A DNA stretch of 64,000 nt, taken from Pirellulaceae bacterium (lineage in GTDB: Bacteria; Planctomycetota; Planctomycetia; Pirellulales; Pirellulaceae). The notes beneath the pieces were generated by a model. It did not search any database. It had not been told where the DNA came from and was given only the letters and a program-made list of their open reading frames with translations. Position 1 is the first letter of the stretch, and each line of letters begins with the position of its first letter. The stretch spans positions 372,001-436,000 of the forward strand of contig JAGYIQ010000006.1 in NCBI GenBank assembly GCA_018402565.1, written 5' to 3'. The position numbers were made by a program, and so were the translations under genes. Positions 1-8,888 of the stretch are shown here, piece after piece.

Positions 1-771
1 ACCTGGCAAACGCAGCACTTCGCCGATCGGTCGCAGATCGCCCTGCCCTGGCCCGCGGCCCTGCGGCAAGCCGTTGATCAGCGTCCGGCCATCCGCCGTC
101 TTCTCCACCACTTGATCGGCCAACCGCGTCGCTCGCTCGGCTTCCGGCAAGGCCACAAAGCCACGGTTCAAGATCAAACCGGTCAGAATGAAGGAGAAAA
201 ATACCAGCAATCCACCCTTGAGGAATTGCACGTAGGTGGTACTGACCATCCCAGCCGTCATGACAATCGCCACCACGACCGCACCGACCATCGTGACACC
301 GGCCCAGTGTGGCAAGCCAAATAGCGGCTGGACCAGGACACCCGCGCCGACCATTTGGGGGATCAGATAGAAGATCGACACCACGAGTGTGCTGATCGAG
401 GCCGACAGGCGAATGGCCGATGATTGAAACGCAGCATCCAGTGCATCGGCGAACGTGTACTTGCCCCGCCGCTTCAAGGGTTCGGCAATCACCAACAGCG
501 CCACGATCCATCCAGCCAGATAGCCGATCGAGTACAGGAAGCCGTCGTACCCATAAAAGGCGATCATCCCACAAATACCGAGAAACGAAGCCGCTGAGAG
601 ATAGTCGCCGGCGAAGGCCACTCCATTGACAAACCAATGTATTCCACCACTGGCGGCGAAGAACCCCGCAGCGCTGCGAGCACTTTTGGCCAAATGCACA
701 CTGAGCCAGAGCGTCAAACCCACGATCAATGTGAACAGCGTGACGGCCAAGTAGTTGACATCGTAAATCAT
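1..771 (-). CDS. Sodium:solute symporter, ActP-like (partial, C-terminus off the left edge)
   Basis: This is an inner-membrane sodium/solute symporter of the SSS family, most like the acetate permease ActP. The visible 257 codons start with MIYDVNYLAVTLF and contain successive hydrophobic helices. They include the FFAASGGIHWFVNGVAFAGDY segment (residues about 37-57), typical of cation/acetate symporters, followed by SAASFLG. The ATG at 771 overlaps the stop of the upstream DUF485 gene as ATGA, so the two are translationally coupled. The DUF485-ActP pair is the classical yjcH-actP arrangement, which supports transport of acetate or another short carboxylate; the substrate is inferred from family and context only. 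The rest of the gene lies outside the window. Confidence 0.88.
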   Translation of the reverse strand, partial: MIYDVNYLAVTLFTLIVGLTLWLSVHLAKSARSAAGFFAASGGIHWFVNGVAFAGDYLSAASFLGICGMIAFYGYDGFLYSIGYLAGWIVALLVIAEPLKRRGKYTFADALDAAFQSSAIRLSASISTLVVSIFYLIPQMVGAGVLVQPLFGLPHWAGVTMVGAVVVAIVMTAGMVSTTYVQFLKGGLLVFFSFILTGLILNRGFVALPEAERATRLADQVVEKTADGRTLINGLPQGRGPGQGDLRPIGEVLRLPG

Positions 772-1064
772 CGGCCCGCCTCCCTGGCCCCAGCCGCCGT
801 CTCCGGCAACTCGGTCGTGCGACAGGCCAAGCCGTAAACCAACGCGATGACGATCGCCAATACGATCAAGCCAAATCCCAAAACCACCGCGTTACTGAGG
901 CCCATCAGCCAAGTCGCCTGCAGAGTCGAGCCACCCGTGACGCACAACAACAAGAATAATCCGTAAGACGCCGCGTACACCCAGAATAGCGCCAGCCCCA
1001 ATCGCTGATTCCAGGCGACCGCCGCCGGATCTTCCGTCTGACGCTGATTACAACCGTGATCCAT
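768..1064 (-). CDS. DUF485 family small membrane protein (YjcH-like)
   Basis: A 98-residue protein with two predicted membrane helices, around LGLALFWVYAASYGLFLLLCV and VVLGFGLIVLAIVIALVYGLA. The N-terminal hydrophilic part contains the AVAWNQRLGLALF stretch seen in DUF485 proteins. This family is nearly always encoded immediately upstream of ActP-type symporters, as here, where its TGA overlaps the next ATG by four bases. It presumably assists or modulates the symporter; no biochemical role can be read from the sequence. Identification rests on size, topology and neighbour. Confidence 0.8.
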   Translation of the reverse strand: MDHGCNQRQTEDPAAVAWNQRLGLALFWVYAASYGLFLLLCVTGGSTLQATWLMGLSNAVVLGFGLIVLAIVIALVYGLACRTTELPETAAGAREAGR

Positions 1065-1240
1065 CCGACGCAGGCTTTCTTAACGCGACATCCCCACCCC
1101 CAATAAAACCCCGAACTTAGCACCTCCTGCGAGTCCCCCCGGGGCCATTCACCTAGCTCGCCCCCCCGTCCGCCTCGCCTTGCTCCTCGTCCGCCCATGT
1201 GCCAGCGACCCATCATGCCGCCAGCCAACGGAGAAATCAA

Positions 1241-1317
1241 CCGCAGGGCCGTTCCGGCAATTGACTCCAGCCCCCTTTACCACACCGATCCCAAAATGAA
1301 CCGTTGACAAAGTACTA
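1241..1317. repeat. Right half of a hairpin repeat element, truncated copy
   Basis: Bases 1241-1296 closely match 3941-3996 (ccgcagggccgttccggcaa, then the right hairpin arm, then cccaaaat). They are followed at 1303-1316 by gttgacaaagtact, a variant of the inverted end GTGACAAAGCACT seen at 29753-29765. No left arm is present, so this looks like a decayed half-copy of the element at 3871. It occupies the 270-base gap between the DUF485 gene and birA, where no gene is visible. Confidence 0.6.
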
Positions 1318-1334
1318 AGCCGAATATTGCCGAA

Positions 1335-2219
1335 TCAGTCACAGATTCTGACTTGCTCCGCGGATGGGAACACCAACTCGCGTCCGTCTTGCTCGCGGAG
1401 GCGCAGCCAGCCATCACGGCCGATACCAGCGTAGCGACCTGTATAGATCGGGGCTGCACCCGACCCCGTTGCAGACTCGGCGATTTGGGTGATCGGCTCC
1501 AGGGTCAGCGGATCATCCTCCCGAGCGACAAAAGCGGTGGCCGACACCACCGTCAGCCGCTTGCCGGAGAGCGCATCCACCCGCGCGAACCGCCCGCAGC
1601 ACTCGGCCAGATCCGGTAGTTCCAGCCCGGAGATCGGCAACCAACGTTGCAGAAAATGACCGAGGACCTGGGGCAGATCGAACGCACCACCACCCAACTC
1701 GATCCAACTGATGGGCGTCACCGATTGTCCGGCGGGGACTTCCAAGATTCGATTATTGACATTGACGCCCACCCCAACCGCCAAGACTTGCGGACGACCT
1801 CGGAGTGTCTCGAGTAAGATGCCCGCGTTTTTTCGGCCGTCGATCCAGAGATCGTTGGGCCACTTCAGACGGCAGGTCCCACCGGGGACAAGCTTCGCCG
1901 CGGTTGCCTGCAAACACAATCCCGTCCACAGGGCCCACCAACGTGGCCACTCGCCCTGCGACTGTCCGCGAAGCGCATCATTCTGCAAGGGCAGTACAAC
2001 GGTAAAGGCCAAGCCACCGACCTGTTGCAGCCAGGAGCGATTGCCGCGGCCACGGCCAGCCGTCTGAGATTCGCAGGTCACCAACAGCGGCAGATCCGCC
2101 TCGGCCAATTCCGCGGCCAAGGCATGCGCGGCCGTCTGAGTCGATTCCACTGCTTCGTAATGCGTGTGGGTCGCAATGCCCCAAGCACACCAGTCGACCT
2201 CGGTCCACTCGCGGCTCAC
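1335..2219 (-). CDS. birA: Biotin--[acetyl-CoA-carboxylase] ligase
   Basis: Biotin protein ligase, which makes biotinyl-AMP and transfers biotin to the carrier domain of acetyl-CoA carboxylase in the cytoplasm. With the GTG start at 2219 the protein is 294 aa. The biotin/ATP loop GRGRGNRSW lies at residues 55-63 and KWPND at about 119-123, followed by a GILLE motif. The C-terminal beta-barrel ends at the stop at 1335. No N-terminal DNA-binding domain precedes the catalytic domain, so it resembles a class I ligase rather than the E. coli repressor form. The chosen start overlaps the stop of the upstream gene as GTGA. A longer open frame runs upstream to 2420 but overlaps that gene extensively and is unlikely. 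accD, which acts in the same carboxylase, is at 53955. Confidence 0.92.
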   Translation of the reverse strand: MSREWTEVDWCAWGIATHTHYEAVESTQTAAHALAAELAEADLPLLVTCESQTAGRGRGNRSWLQQVGGLAFTVVLPLQNDALRGQSQGEWPRWWALWTGLCLQATAAKLVPGGTCRLKWPNDLWIDGRKNAGILLETLRGRPQVLAVGVGVNVNNRILEVPAGQSVTPISWIELGGGAFDLPQVLGHFLQRWLPISGLELPDLAECCGRFARVDALSGKRLTVVSATAFVAREDDPLTLEPITQIAESATGSGAAPIYTGRYAGIGRDGWLRLREQDGRELVFPSAEQVRICD

Positions 2220-2911
2220 CCGGCCACTCGCTTGGCGGGCTCCGCCGAGGTCGTCACCGCGTAAACCCACGCGTTCCCGCTCTTGGAGACTCGCTCTAGC
2301 ACCTCGCAGTGCTGCAGCGTGTAGGCAATCTTTTGGGCCTGGTAGCGAGGCACCTTCCAATGACTGGCCAACTGCTCGGTGGTGAATGTCAGCCGGTTGG
2401 GCGGCACCAGCAACTGCCACAAGTCGGCGGCGCGGCGAATCTTCATCGTCCCGTCAACCGCCAACAACAGTTGATCTTGCAATTGGTAGTCGTTGGCTCG
2501 CAGTCGAGCTCGGCGGCCGTGGCCCTGGTACCGCCATTCCTCGATTTGGACCATTGGGATCTCCAACGTCAGGTTGGCGTGTGGAAAAATTTCGCGAAAG
2601 TAGATCAGCTCGTCGAACAGATCGACCAATTGGCCTTGCTTTGGGCTCCAACGCCGGCTGACGACCTGCCCACCTTTGCGGTTCAGTCGCACGATGCGTT
2701 TCTTCATCACAAAGGGCTTGACCACCAGGACTCGATGCGTGGCAAGCAACTCGGTGACCTTGCCGCGAATCGCATTTAGACTGGAATGCTGAATCTCCAC
2801 CACGCAATCCCGTTTGGCGACATCGACTCGGAAGCCCGCTACCGACTTTTCCTGCACATCACCGGCAGCGGTATAGAGCGTCTTGAGTTGTCGATGGAGC
2901 GTGGTTTCCAT
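2216..2911 (-). CDS. Predicted PD-(D/E)XK-fold protein with C-terminal winged-helix-like region
   Basis: A 231-residue protein that I cannot name. Residues 28-45 (RVDVAKRDCVVEIQHSSL) resemble the core of PD-(D/E)XK nucleases of the CoiA type: an Asp at position 30, then a strand ending in E39-x-Q41 and a helix. The middle (about 45-130) is basic and predicted alpha/beta. Residues about 165-231, containing TFTTEQLASHWKVPRYQAQK and a following strand pair, look like a winged helix. The gene starts with ATG at 2911 and its stop overlaps the birA start, so the two are probably co-transcribed. The nuclease assignment is inference from motif spacing; a catalytically dead or DNA-binding-only role is possible. 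Confidence 0.7.
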   Translation of the reverse strand: METTLHRQLKTLYTAAGDVQEKSVAGFRVDVAKRDCVVEIQHSSLNAIRGKVTELLATHRVLVVKPFVMKKRIVRLNRKGGQVVSRRWSPKQGQLVDLFDELIYFREIFPHANLTLEIPMVQIEEWRYQGHGRRARLRANDYQLQDQLLLAVDGTMKIRRAADLWQLLVPPNRLTFTTEQLASHWKVPRYQAQKIAYTLQHCEVLERVSKSGNAWVYAVTTSAEPAKRVAG

Positions 2912-3210
2912 AAGCTAAACTTGCGTCGTCGAGGGATCGTGAACAGGTCGGTTCAGCGAATCTATCGGACGTCAAGCACGGCAACTTCAACCTAAACTGC
3001 CCAGCCCCTCTACCTGGTAACGACGCCTCTATCGATGCCGACGGTAACGGTTCAACTTTGATGATGAACTCTCGGGAATGGTGCGTTGGGCAAGTGGGCG
3101 AATTCGCCGTGTCGAACGGTCCTGGCTGGCAGGCCCTCGCCACACGAGGGACCGCGGCTCTCTTCGGGCTTTCTCCGGGCGTGCTGCACGGCGCCCTACG
3201 ACGCGAACGT

Positions 3211-3852
3211 TCACTGCCGACGGGATGCTTGGACCTGGGCCCGAGCCGTCGCGGCCAGCGACGTGACGGTTCCATAATCTCGGGCGGCCAAGAGTTCGCG
3301 AGTCACCATCCAGCTACCTCCGACGGCCGCGACATTGCCCAGCTTCAGATAGTTCGCCAAGCCAGCCGCGTTGATGCCTCCCGTCGGCACAAACTGCACC
3401 TGGGGAAAAGGTCCGCCCAAGGCCTTGACGGTCGCGGCGCCCCCAAACGCTTCGGCCGGAAAAAACTTCAAGAGCCGCAAACCCATGTTGAACGCCCGCT
3501 GCACTTCGGTGGCCGTACAAACGCCGGGAGTCACCGGAACTTGGCGATCCAGGCAGTAAGCGACAGTCGCCTCATCCAAGCCAGGGGCGACGATAAACTT
3601 TGCTCCGGCATCGATGGCCCGTCGAGCCTCGTCACGATTCAATACCGTCCCGGCCCCAACGGTCCAACGCGAGTCGTCCGCCAGGGATTCGATGGCTGGC
3701 AGTCCCGCGGCCGACCGCAGCGTTATCTCCAAAATCGGCAAATCACCCGCCAACAAGGCCTCGGCCAATGCCCGTGCCTCCGAGGCCTGCTCCAAGACAA
3801 TGACCGGCACCAAGCCGCACCCTCGCAGCTGTTCCACAAACACTTCGTCCAT
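3211..3852 (-). CDS. eda: 2-dehydro-3-deoxy-phosphogluconate / 4-hydroxy-2-oxoglutarate aldolase
   Basis: A class I (Schiff-base) KDPG/KHG aldolase of the TIM-barrel family. It splits KDPG to pyruvate and glyceraldehyde 3-phosphate (Entner-Doudoroff pathway) and can act on 4-hydroxy-2-oxoglutarate. The 213-residue length is normal. Visible signatures are EITLR at residues 42-46, carrying the catalytic Glu, and LLKFFPAE, where Lys129 is the expected Schiff-base lysine. VGAGTV and the phosphate-binding PTGGI are also present. ATG at 3852 is preferred over the adjacent TTG at 3855. The gene stands alone on the minus strand, with 299 bases to the next gene's start and a hairpin repeat upstream. 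That 299-base gap (2912-3210) shows nothing recognisable. Confidence 0.93.
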   Translation of the reverse strand: MDEVFVEQLRGCGLVPVIVLEQASEARALAEALLAGDLPILEITLRSAAGLPAIESLADDSRWTVGAGTVLNRDEARRAIDAGAKFIVAPGLDEATVAYCLDRQVPVTPGVCTATEVQRAFNMGLRLLKFFPAEAFGGAATVKALGGPFPQVQFVPTGGINAAGLANYLKLGNVAAVGGSWMVTRELLAARDYGTVTSLAATARAQVQASRRQ

Positions 3853-3870
3853 CAAATCGCTCCTACTCCT

Positions 3871-4000
3871 AGTGCTTTGTCACCCTTTATTTTTTGGGAT
3901 CGGTGCGGTAAAGGGGTCAGGAGTCAATTGTGCGAAGCACCCGCAGGGCCGTTCCGGCAATTGACTCCTGACCCCTTTACCACACGCACCCCAAAATCAA
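3871..4000. repeat. Hairpin repeat element with 24-bp perfect stem (REP/REPIN-like)
   Basis: A perfect inverted repeat: 3907-3930 pairs with 3958-3981 over 24 bp, with a 27-base loop. Imperfect pairing continues outward (gggatcggtgc against gcacgcaccccaaa). At 3871-3883 the element starts with AGTGCTTTGTCAC, the same end sequence as the element at 29554. A decayed half-copy lies at 1241-1317. It fills most of the 444-base gap between eda and the Rpn-like gene; no gene is seen there. Palindromes like this are often spread by RAYT-type transposases, but none is encoded in the window. Confidence 0.75.
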
Positions 4001-4296
4001 ATGGCCGCGGTCGCCACCATCAGACGCCTCAACGCCATGCTACCACAGAGCCGCACGTTCGCCGCGTGGGTAAATGCTTTCACCCGAAAAAAGACGCCGC
4101 GGGCCCGATAGCCGGCATTCGTTCGAAACCAGCCGATGCTGAGCTTGGGGTGTTGCACCGACAACGGCCGCTTGAGAAAATCTGACATGGAAAAAAGTTC
4201 CGGCTGGCAGTATTACGTGGCCACGCCGGACTTACGATAGCTCTTTGTATGGCTAATCACGCTTGTGTTCTGTCGCGATTTTTGGAGTGAAGTACA

Positions 4297-5388
4297 ATGG
4301 ATCGAGTACCGACGCCACACAACAATCTGTTTCAGTGGACGATGTCCCATCTGGAGAATGCTCGCAGCTTGATCGAAACCAACTTCCCACAGGAGATTCT
4401 GTCAGTTGTGGACTTGAACACGCTGCAGATCGAACCAGGCAGTTTCGTAGATTCCGCTCTCCGCGAGAAACAATCCGACTTGCTACTCTCGGCGAAAATG
4501 GTTGATTCAGCCGATGTGTCGGTGCAGAGTGTTAACCGGGTATACGTGTATTTTCTCTTTGAGCATAAGAGTCACTCGGATCCGCTGACCGTCCTCCAGC
4601 TACTTTCTTATATTGTCCGAGTGTGGGAAAACTGCGCCCGCAATGGCCGGCCGCTCTATCCCGTGTTACCGCTGGTCATCCACCACGGGCAGTCGCCCTG
4701 GACTGCGGCTCGGCGAATCGAAGACTTGGTCCCCGTTTCGCCGGAATTGGCCCCGTACCAAGTTCGGTTTGGATTCCCCCTCTTGGATTTAGGGCAGTTG
4801 CCAGCCGAAGAGATTCGCGGTGTTCCTGTTTTACAAAGTGTGCTGCGACTGCTAAAATACGGACGGATGGAGAGGCTTCGCGAAGAGTTGGCGGCAATCT
4901 TGAGTTTGCTGTCCGCAGGGATCTCGCGGACCGAATTGGGCGAGTGCCTGCAAGTTTTTGGAGTTTATATCATGGCAGTCAATCAACATTTGAGCGAGGA
5001 CTTCGTAGCCGAAGTCGTTCAAAGCGTCTTCCCGACTCAGATTGAACCGGGCTCCATCGCGGACCGCTTGATCCGAGAGAACTTGGAAAAGGGACTGCGC
5101 ATGGGACGCGAAGAAGGTTTCGCGGAAGGCTTCGCAGAAGGTTTCGCAGAAGATTTCGCAGAAGATTTCGCAGAAGGCCTGATCAAAGGGATGCTGGCGG
5201 CGGAGATCCAAAGTTTGCAACAGTCGCTGGGCGAGCCGGTGTCAACCCCGCGGGAGTTCCTCGCCCCCTCCCAAGCGGAACTCGAACAGACTCGACACAC
5301 CCTAAAAGCTAAGTTGCGCGATCGCCACTCACCCGGAGACTCACCCGGACACTCACCAGGAGACTCGCCCGGGCAGTCACCTGAATAA
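4297..5388 (+). CDS. Rpn family recombination-promoting nuclease / YhgA-like putative transposase
   Basis: A 363-residue member of the Rpn/YhgA (transposase_31) group, PD-(D/E)XK-type DNA endonucleases linked to RecA-independent recombination. Core catalytic candidates are Asp61 (KQSDLLL) and E89-x-K91 (FLFEHKSH), followed by the conserved LQLLSYIVRVWE helix. The PLVIHHG and FPLLDLGQL motifs also fit the family. The C-terminus carries two short peptide repeats: GFAEGFAEGFAEDFAEDFAEG, coded by near-identical 12-bp units, and an HSPGDSPG-type tail. Both could change length by slippage, a known feature of Rpn C-termini. ATG 4297 follows a GGAG at about 11 bases. The gene stands alone beside the 3871 hairpin element. 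Confidence 0.88.
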   Translation: MDRVPTPHNNLFQWTMSHLENARSLIETNFPQEILSVVDLNTLQIEPGSFVDSALREKQSDLLLSAKMVDSADVSVQSVNRVYVYFLFEHKSHSDPLTVLQLLSYIVRVWENCARNGRPLYPVLPLVIHHGQSPWTAARRIEDLVPVSPELAPYQVRFGFPLLDLGQLPAEEIRGVPVLQSVLRLLKYGRMERLREELAAILSLLSAGISRTELGECLQVFGVYIMAVNQHLSEDFVAEVVQSVFPTQIEPGSIADRLIRENLEKGLRMGREEGFAEGFAEGFAEDFAEDFAEGLIKGMLAAEIQSLQQSLGEPVSTPREFLAPSQAELEQTRHTLKAKLRDRHSPGDSPGHSPGDSPGQSPE

Positions 5389-5404
5389 CGATCGGCGGCG
5401 ACGT

Positions 5405-7903
5405 CTAACGCGGCCGAGTCGCAATGACTGCGATTTCAACCAACAGGTTTGGCAAGCTACAGTTGCTGTTGACGAACGAGGCGGTCAATTCATCCAGCAC
5501 TTGCGGTCCAAAGGCCGCAGCCGGCTGCTTGGTAAAGTGCTGAAATGCTCGGTTGACGAAAGCTCGCTGCATCTCCTCGCTCCCAGCCAAGTAATCCGCC
5601 AGCTCCCGCGCGTCGCTGAAGCGATGCTCTTGCCCGGAGCGATCGACATACGCTCCGCTGGCGTTCACTTCTCGCTCCCCTTCGCTCGTGCGGAAGCGGC
5701 CCGTGGCGTCGTACTGCTCCAACACAAAGCCCAACGCGTTGATTTTGGCGTGACAGATCTGACAGGACTCGGGGCTGGTTTGGAGCTCCACCCGCTCCCG
5801 AGTCGTGAGGCTCGGGTGCAGGTCCGGGCTCAACGGTGCAAAGTCATCCGCCGGCGGCCGTAGGGTTCGCCCCAACAAGTAGCGGTACAGAACCACGCCC
5901 CGATGGATCGGCGAAGTCGCGTTCCGATACGACAAGGTACTGGTGAACAACGGATGCGTCAGCAGCCCTCGCCGACTTTCATCCGCCACCGACAGGCCGA
6001 ACGATCCACGGGCCGCCTGTGTGGGATCGACTTGCCAAGTCTCGCCATACGCCGCCGCTAAACGCTCCGTTGTGTAGACTCGCGGTGCCGTCAGCAACGT
6101 CCGCAGATCCCCCTGCGAGTCGCTCAGCACCTCGGTGATCGCCAGATCGAATGACTGGCGCAGGTCACTGATAACCGCGGCATCAAAATGCGGAAACAGT
6201 TCCGAATTCTTACTCAGCTCTTTCCCCGTATTCAGATGCAGCCACTGGTACACGAGCTCACGATACTTGGCCTGCACACGAAAGTCGTTCCATTTGCTCC
6301 ACACGTAGCTCCTGACTTCTTCTTCCGAGATCATCTCTTGGTCCGCCAACTTCGCCAGCGCATCGTCGGCGGGCAACGAGTCGAACAACACGAGTGCCAG
6401 TCGATTGACCGTCTGTTGAGCGGGCGCGGCCGCCAAATCGCCAGCGGTCGGATACAGAAAATAGGGCGATTTCAGCACACGCAGCAGCGACTGCTTGATG
6501 GCGGCGGTGTTTTCCTCATGGTTGTCCAACGCAAACCCTATGTACCGCTGCTGATCGTCAGCGGTGAGTGGGAATCGCAATGCCAAGGTGGCCAACTTCG
6601 TCAAAAAGGCCGTCAGGGCCTCACGATCGTTGGCCTCGGCGTGCTTCTTGCCATATTCCTCGCGAAAGCCCGGCCATAAATCCTGAGCCGCGGTCTCAGC
6701 GAACTCGATCGCTGCCGCGGTCGTCGCTTGGTCCCATTCGCTGCTGACCAGAATCCCACGAGCATAGCCGTACGATTGATCGTCCGGTGGCAACTCGGTT
6801 TGTAGCGAGAACGCGGGGGGACACCACCCGGGGATCAGGTTCTCGCTGGGAATGACCGACTCTGCTCCGCTGGGTGGCAGCCACGCCAACTGGACGCTCG
6901 CCGGTGGTGTGTCTGTCTTGCGTTCCCGTTGCCGCATCTCCAACTTGAAGGGGTAGATGCGTCCAGCCGTCAGATAGACCGTCCCGCGGAACTCGGTTTG
7001 ATCTCCGGATTGCACGTGATTGTCGAAGAGGACTCGGCCGTCGCGGCCGAAGTAGAGCATAAAGGAAGTGGAGCAACGCACCACAATATCGTACAGCCCC
7101 GAGTGATCGACCTTCAACCCGCCCGACCAATGGATGTAGAACTTGGTCGCCTGGATCTCATGCCCCGGACCAGCCGTGCCAAAGTCAAAATCGATCGTGG
7201 GGTCCGTCCGCTCCAATTTCTTCTCGTCGTTGTTCCAGTGTTGGTCATTGAAGTAGATCCCCTGCACGCCGCGGTCCGGCTTGCTCCACATGGTCCCGTT
7301 GGCCACCGCTGCGTACAGATCGGCATAACTTTGTCGCAATTGATTGGCCGTCAAACGCGCGAATGTCTGTCGCGGCGGACGATTGCGGATCTGGGCCGCT
7401 TCGCTGTAAAACGCGTGATGCATGTAAGCGGCGACGGCTTCAGCGTCGGGTCCCACACAGTCCTCGGGCGAGCCCTCCGGCATGGTCGCCGAAATGACCT
7501 GCGTCAGTTGCCCAATCGAGTCGTCGCCGATCAGAGCTTGGTCGTAAGCACCCTCAACCCCTTGCCCGCTGTCGCCGTGACAATCGACGCACTGACTGTG
7601 ATAGATCCCGCGTCCCTTCTCACGCAGCGCCTCATCGTCCAGCACTTCCCTGTCCAGCACTTCCCGCCGCGCGTCCGGCAGCGACGCTCGCGCGTGCCGC
7701 GCTCGGGCCGCTGACCGAGGCACGCCGAGACTATCGAAAGTGCCCTCACGAGACTCGTGCCCCACTGTCTTGATACCCGCACTTCTGGGCCCCGCAACGA
7801 TCGGCCCCGCGGGAATCGCGACCCCGGCCGCCAGGACCAGCCCGGCTAGAACAAACCAGGCAATTAGCATCTGCGAAGCGTTGGAGGATGGGTTGGATGC
7901 CAT
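5405..7903 (-). CDS. Planctomycete cytochrome c / DUF1592-DUF1588-DUF1585 protein
   Basis: An 832-residue exported protein of the class expanded in planctomycetes. A hydrophobic segment at residues about 12-32 serves as signal or anchor. A cytochrome c motif CVDCH lies at 105-109. Residues about 215-350 form a PA14-like beta domain (GVQGIYFNDQHW onward). The DUF1592, DUF1588 and DUF1585 regions follow, with a second CQICH at about 715 and the characteristic SPIHRGVVLYRYLLGR segment. It probably works in electron transfer or oxidation of polymeric substrates outside the cytoplasm; the substrate is unknown. ATG 7903 (MASNPSSN) is chosen because a longer open frame would swallow the bpt gene and places the signal sequence internally. 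A DUF1501/1552 partner, often adjacent in such clusters, is absent. Confidence 0.88.
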   Translation of the reverse strand: MASNPSSNASQMLIAWFVLAGLVLAAGVAIPAGPIVAGPRSAGIKTVGHESREGTFDSLGVPRSAARARHARASLPDARREVLDREVLDDEALREKGRGIYHSQCVDCHGDSGQGVEGAYDQALIGDDSIGQLTQVISATMPEGSPEDCVGPDAEAVAAYMHHAFYSEAAQIRNRPPRQTFARLTANQLRQSYADLYAAVANGTMWSKPDRGVQGIYFNDQHWNNDEKKLERTDPTIDFDFGTAGPGHEIQATKFYIHWSGGLKVDHSGLYDIVVRCSTSFMLYFGRDGRVLFDNHVQSGDQTEFRGTVYLTAGRIYPFKLEMRQRERKTDTPPASVQLAWLPPSGAESVIPSENLIPGWCPPAFSLQTELPPDDQSYGYARGILVSSEWDQATTAAAIEFAETAAQDLWPGFREEYGKKHAEANDREALTAFLTKLATLALRFPLTADDQQRYIGFALDNHEENTAAIKQSLLRVLKSPYFLYPTAGDLAAAPAQQTVNRLALVLFDSLPADDALAKLADQEMISEEEVRSYVWSKWNDFRVQAKYRELVYQWLHLNTGKELSKNSELFPHFDAAVISDLRQSFDLAITEVLSDSQGDLRTLLTAPRVYTTERLAAAYGETWQVDPTQAARGSFGLSVADESRRGLLTHPLFTSTLSYRNATSPIHRGVVLYRYLLGRTLRPPADDFAPLSPDLHPSLTTRERVELQTSPESCQICHAKINALGFVLEQYDATGRFRTSEGEREVNASGAYVDRSGQEHRFSDARELADYLAGSEEMQRAFVNRAFQHFTKQPAAAFGPQVLDELTASFVNSNCSLPNLLVEIAVIATRPR

Positions 7904-7922
7904 GAATCTCGCCTGGAGCTCA

Positions 7923-8642
7923 CTAAGGGAAATCGACCCACACGCCATCGATGCGGCGTTGATGCGGTCGAAAATTGGCTTTGTAACGCAGACTGCGACA
8001 GTCTGCAACGTAATAGCCCAGATAGAGAAACGGCAAGCCGATGTCTTGACAGTAGGCCAACTGATACAAAATTGAATAGGTCCCGAGACTCCAGGCGGCG
8101 TAATCGGGATTATAAAACGTGTAGACGGCCGACAGACTCGTGGAGCCTCGGTCGCAGATAGCCACCCCGACCAGTTCGCCCGCGTGATAGTAGGCGATCT
8201 CCACGGTGTGAAACATCGACTGTACAAACACCTGCTCGTAGAAAGTGGGCGTCACCTGCTCGTCCGACGTCAACCAACCCCGCCAATCGCTGTGGCTATT
8301 GATCAGCCGCAGCCGGCTGCGATCGAGAGTCGGCAGCCCGACTTTGGCCTCCAGGGACTTCTGGCCACGTCGCCAAATGCGACTTTGGCTGCGGCTCATC
8401 TGGAAGTCGTACACGGGAATCCGCAGTGAGATGCACTCCTGACACCCGTTGCAGCGAGGTTCATACACCAGCGGGCCGTGGCGACGTTGGCCAACCGCCA
8501 ATCGTCGATCCAAATCCGTGGCCCGCGTACCGCCCTGCGGCAGCCAATACACCAACTCAGCCTCGCGGTCGGCCAGGTAGGGGCAAGTCAAGCAGTTCCG
8601 CTCGACTTCCAAATCGGCAGTAAATTCCAATCGGTGTTGCAT
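7923..8642 (-). CDS. bpt: Aspartate/glutamate leucyltransferase (ATE/Bpt family)
   Basis: An aminoacyl-tRNA-protein transferase that adds Leu (Bpt type) or Arg to N-terminal acidic residues, creating an N-degron. At 239 aa the length is normal for bacterial Bpt. The N-terminal ATE domain shows the cysteines CLTCPYL (17-20) and RCNGCQECISLRIPV. The C-terminal GNAT-like domain holds the SLSAVYTFYNPDYAAWSLG and YLGYYVADCRSLRYKANF signatures. The ATG at 8642 is clear. The gene lies 19 bases upstream of the cytochrome gene and may be co-transcribed with it. The degradation partner ClpS is encoded at 15274. Leu versus Arg specificity cannot be settled from sequence alone. Confidence 0.9.
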   Translation of the reverse strand: MQHRLEFTADLEVERNCLTCPYLADREAELVYWLPQGGTRATDLDRRLAVGQRRHGPLVYEPRCNGCQECISLRIPVYDFQMSRSQSRIWRRGQKSLEAKVGLPTLDRSRLRLINSHSDWRGWLTSDEQVTPTFYEQVFVQSMFHTVEIAYYHAGELVGVAICDRGSTSLSAVYTFYNPDYAAWSLGTYSILYQLAYCQDIGLPFLYLGYYVADCRSLRYKANFRPHQRRIDGVWVDFP

Positions 8643-8888
8643 AATGCAGGAGGGAGGAAAAATCGACGATCACCAGCCCAAAGCACGCAGCTACGATTAT
8701 AGTTGACCGCGTCCGCCTGGCTACAACCCTGCCGCGACCGCTCGCGTTTTGCCGCAGCTTGGCGTAAAACGGAACTGACCAGCCGGCCGACTCTCTGGGG
8801 GTGAGGCTAACCGTCGATTTGCGGTCCGAGCAACGGCACGGTCAATGAGAAGCTGGGACGTAGCCCCGGTCACTGAAAAGGGATTGAA

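Noticed and set aside
3058..4185. A 375-codon plus-strand frame over eda and the hairpin element
   Set aside because: Antisense to a clear aldolase gene and running through a palindromic repeat; no protein features.
7904..8227. Longer start for the cytochrome/DUF1592 protein
   Set aside because: It would overlap bpt and bury the signal sequence more than 100 residues inside.
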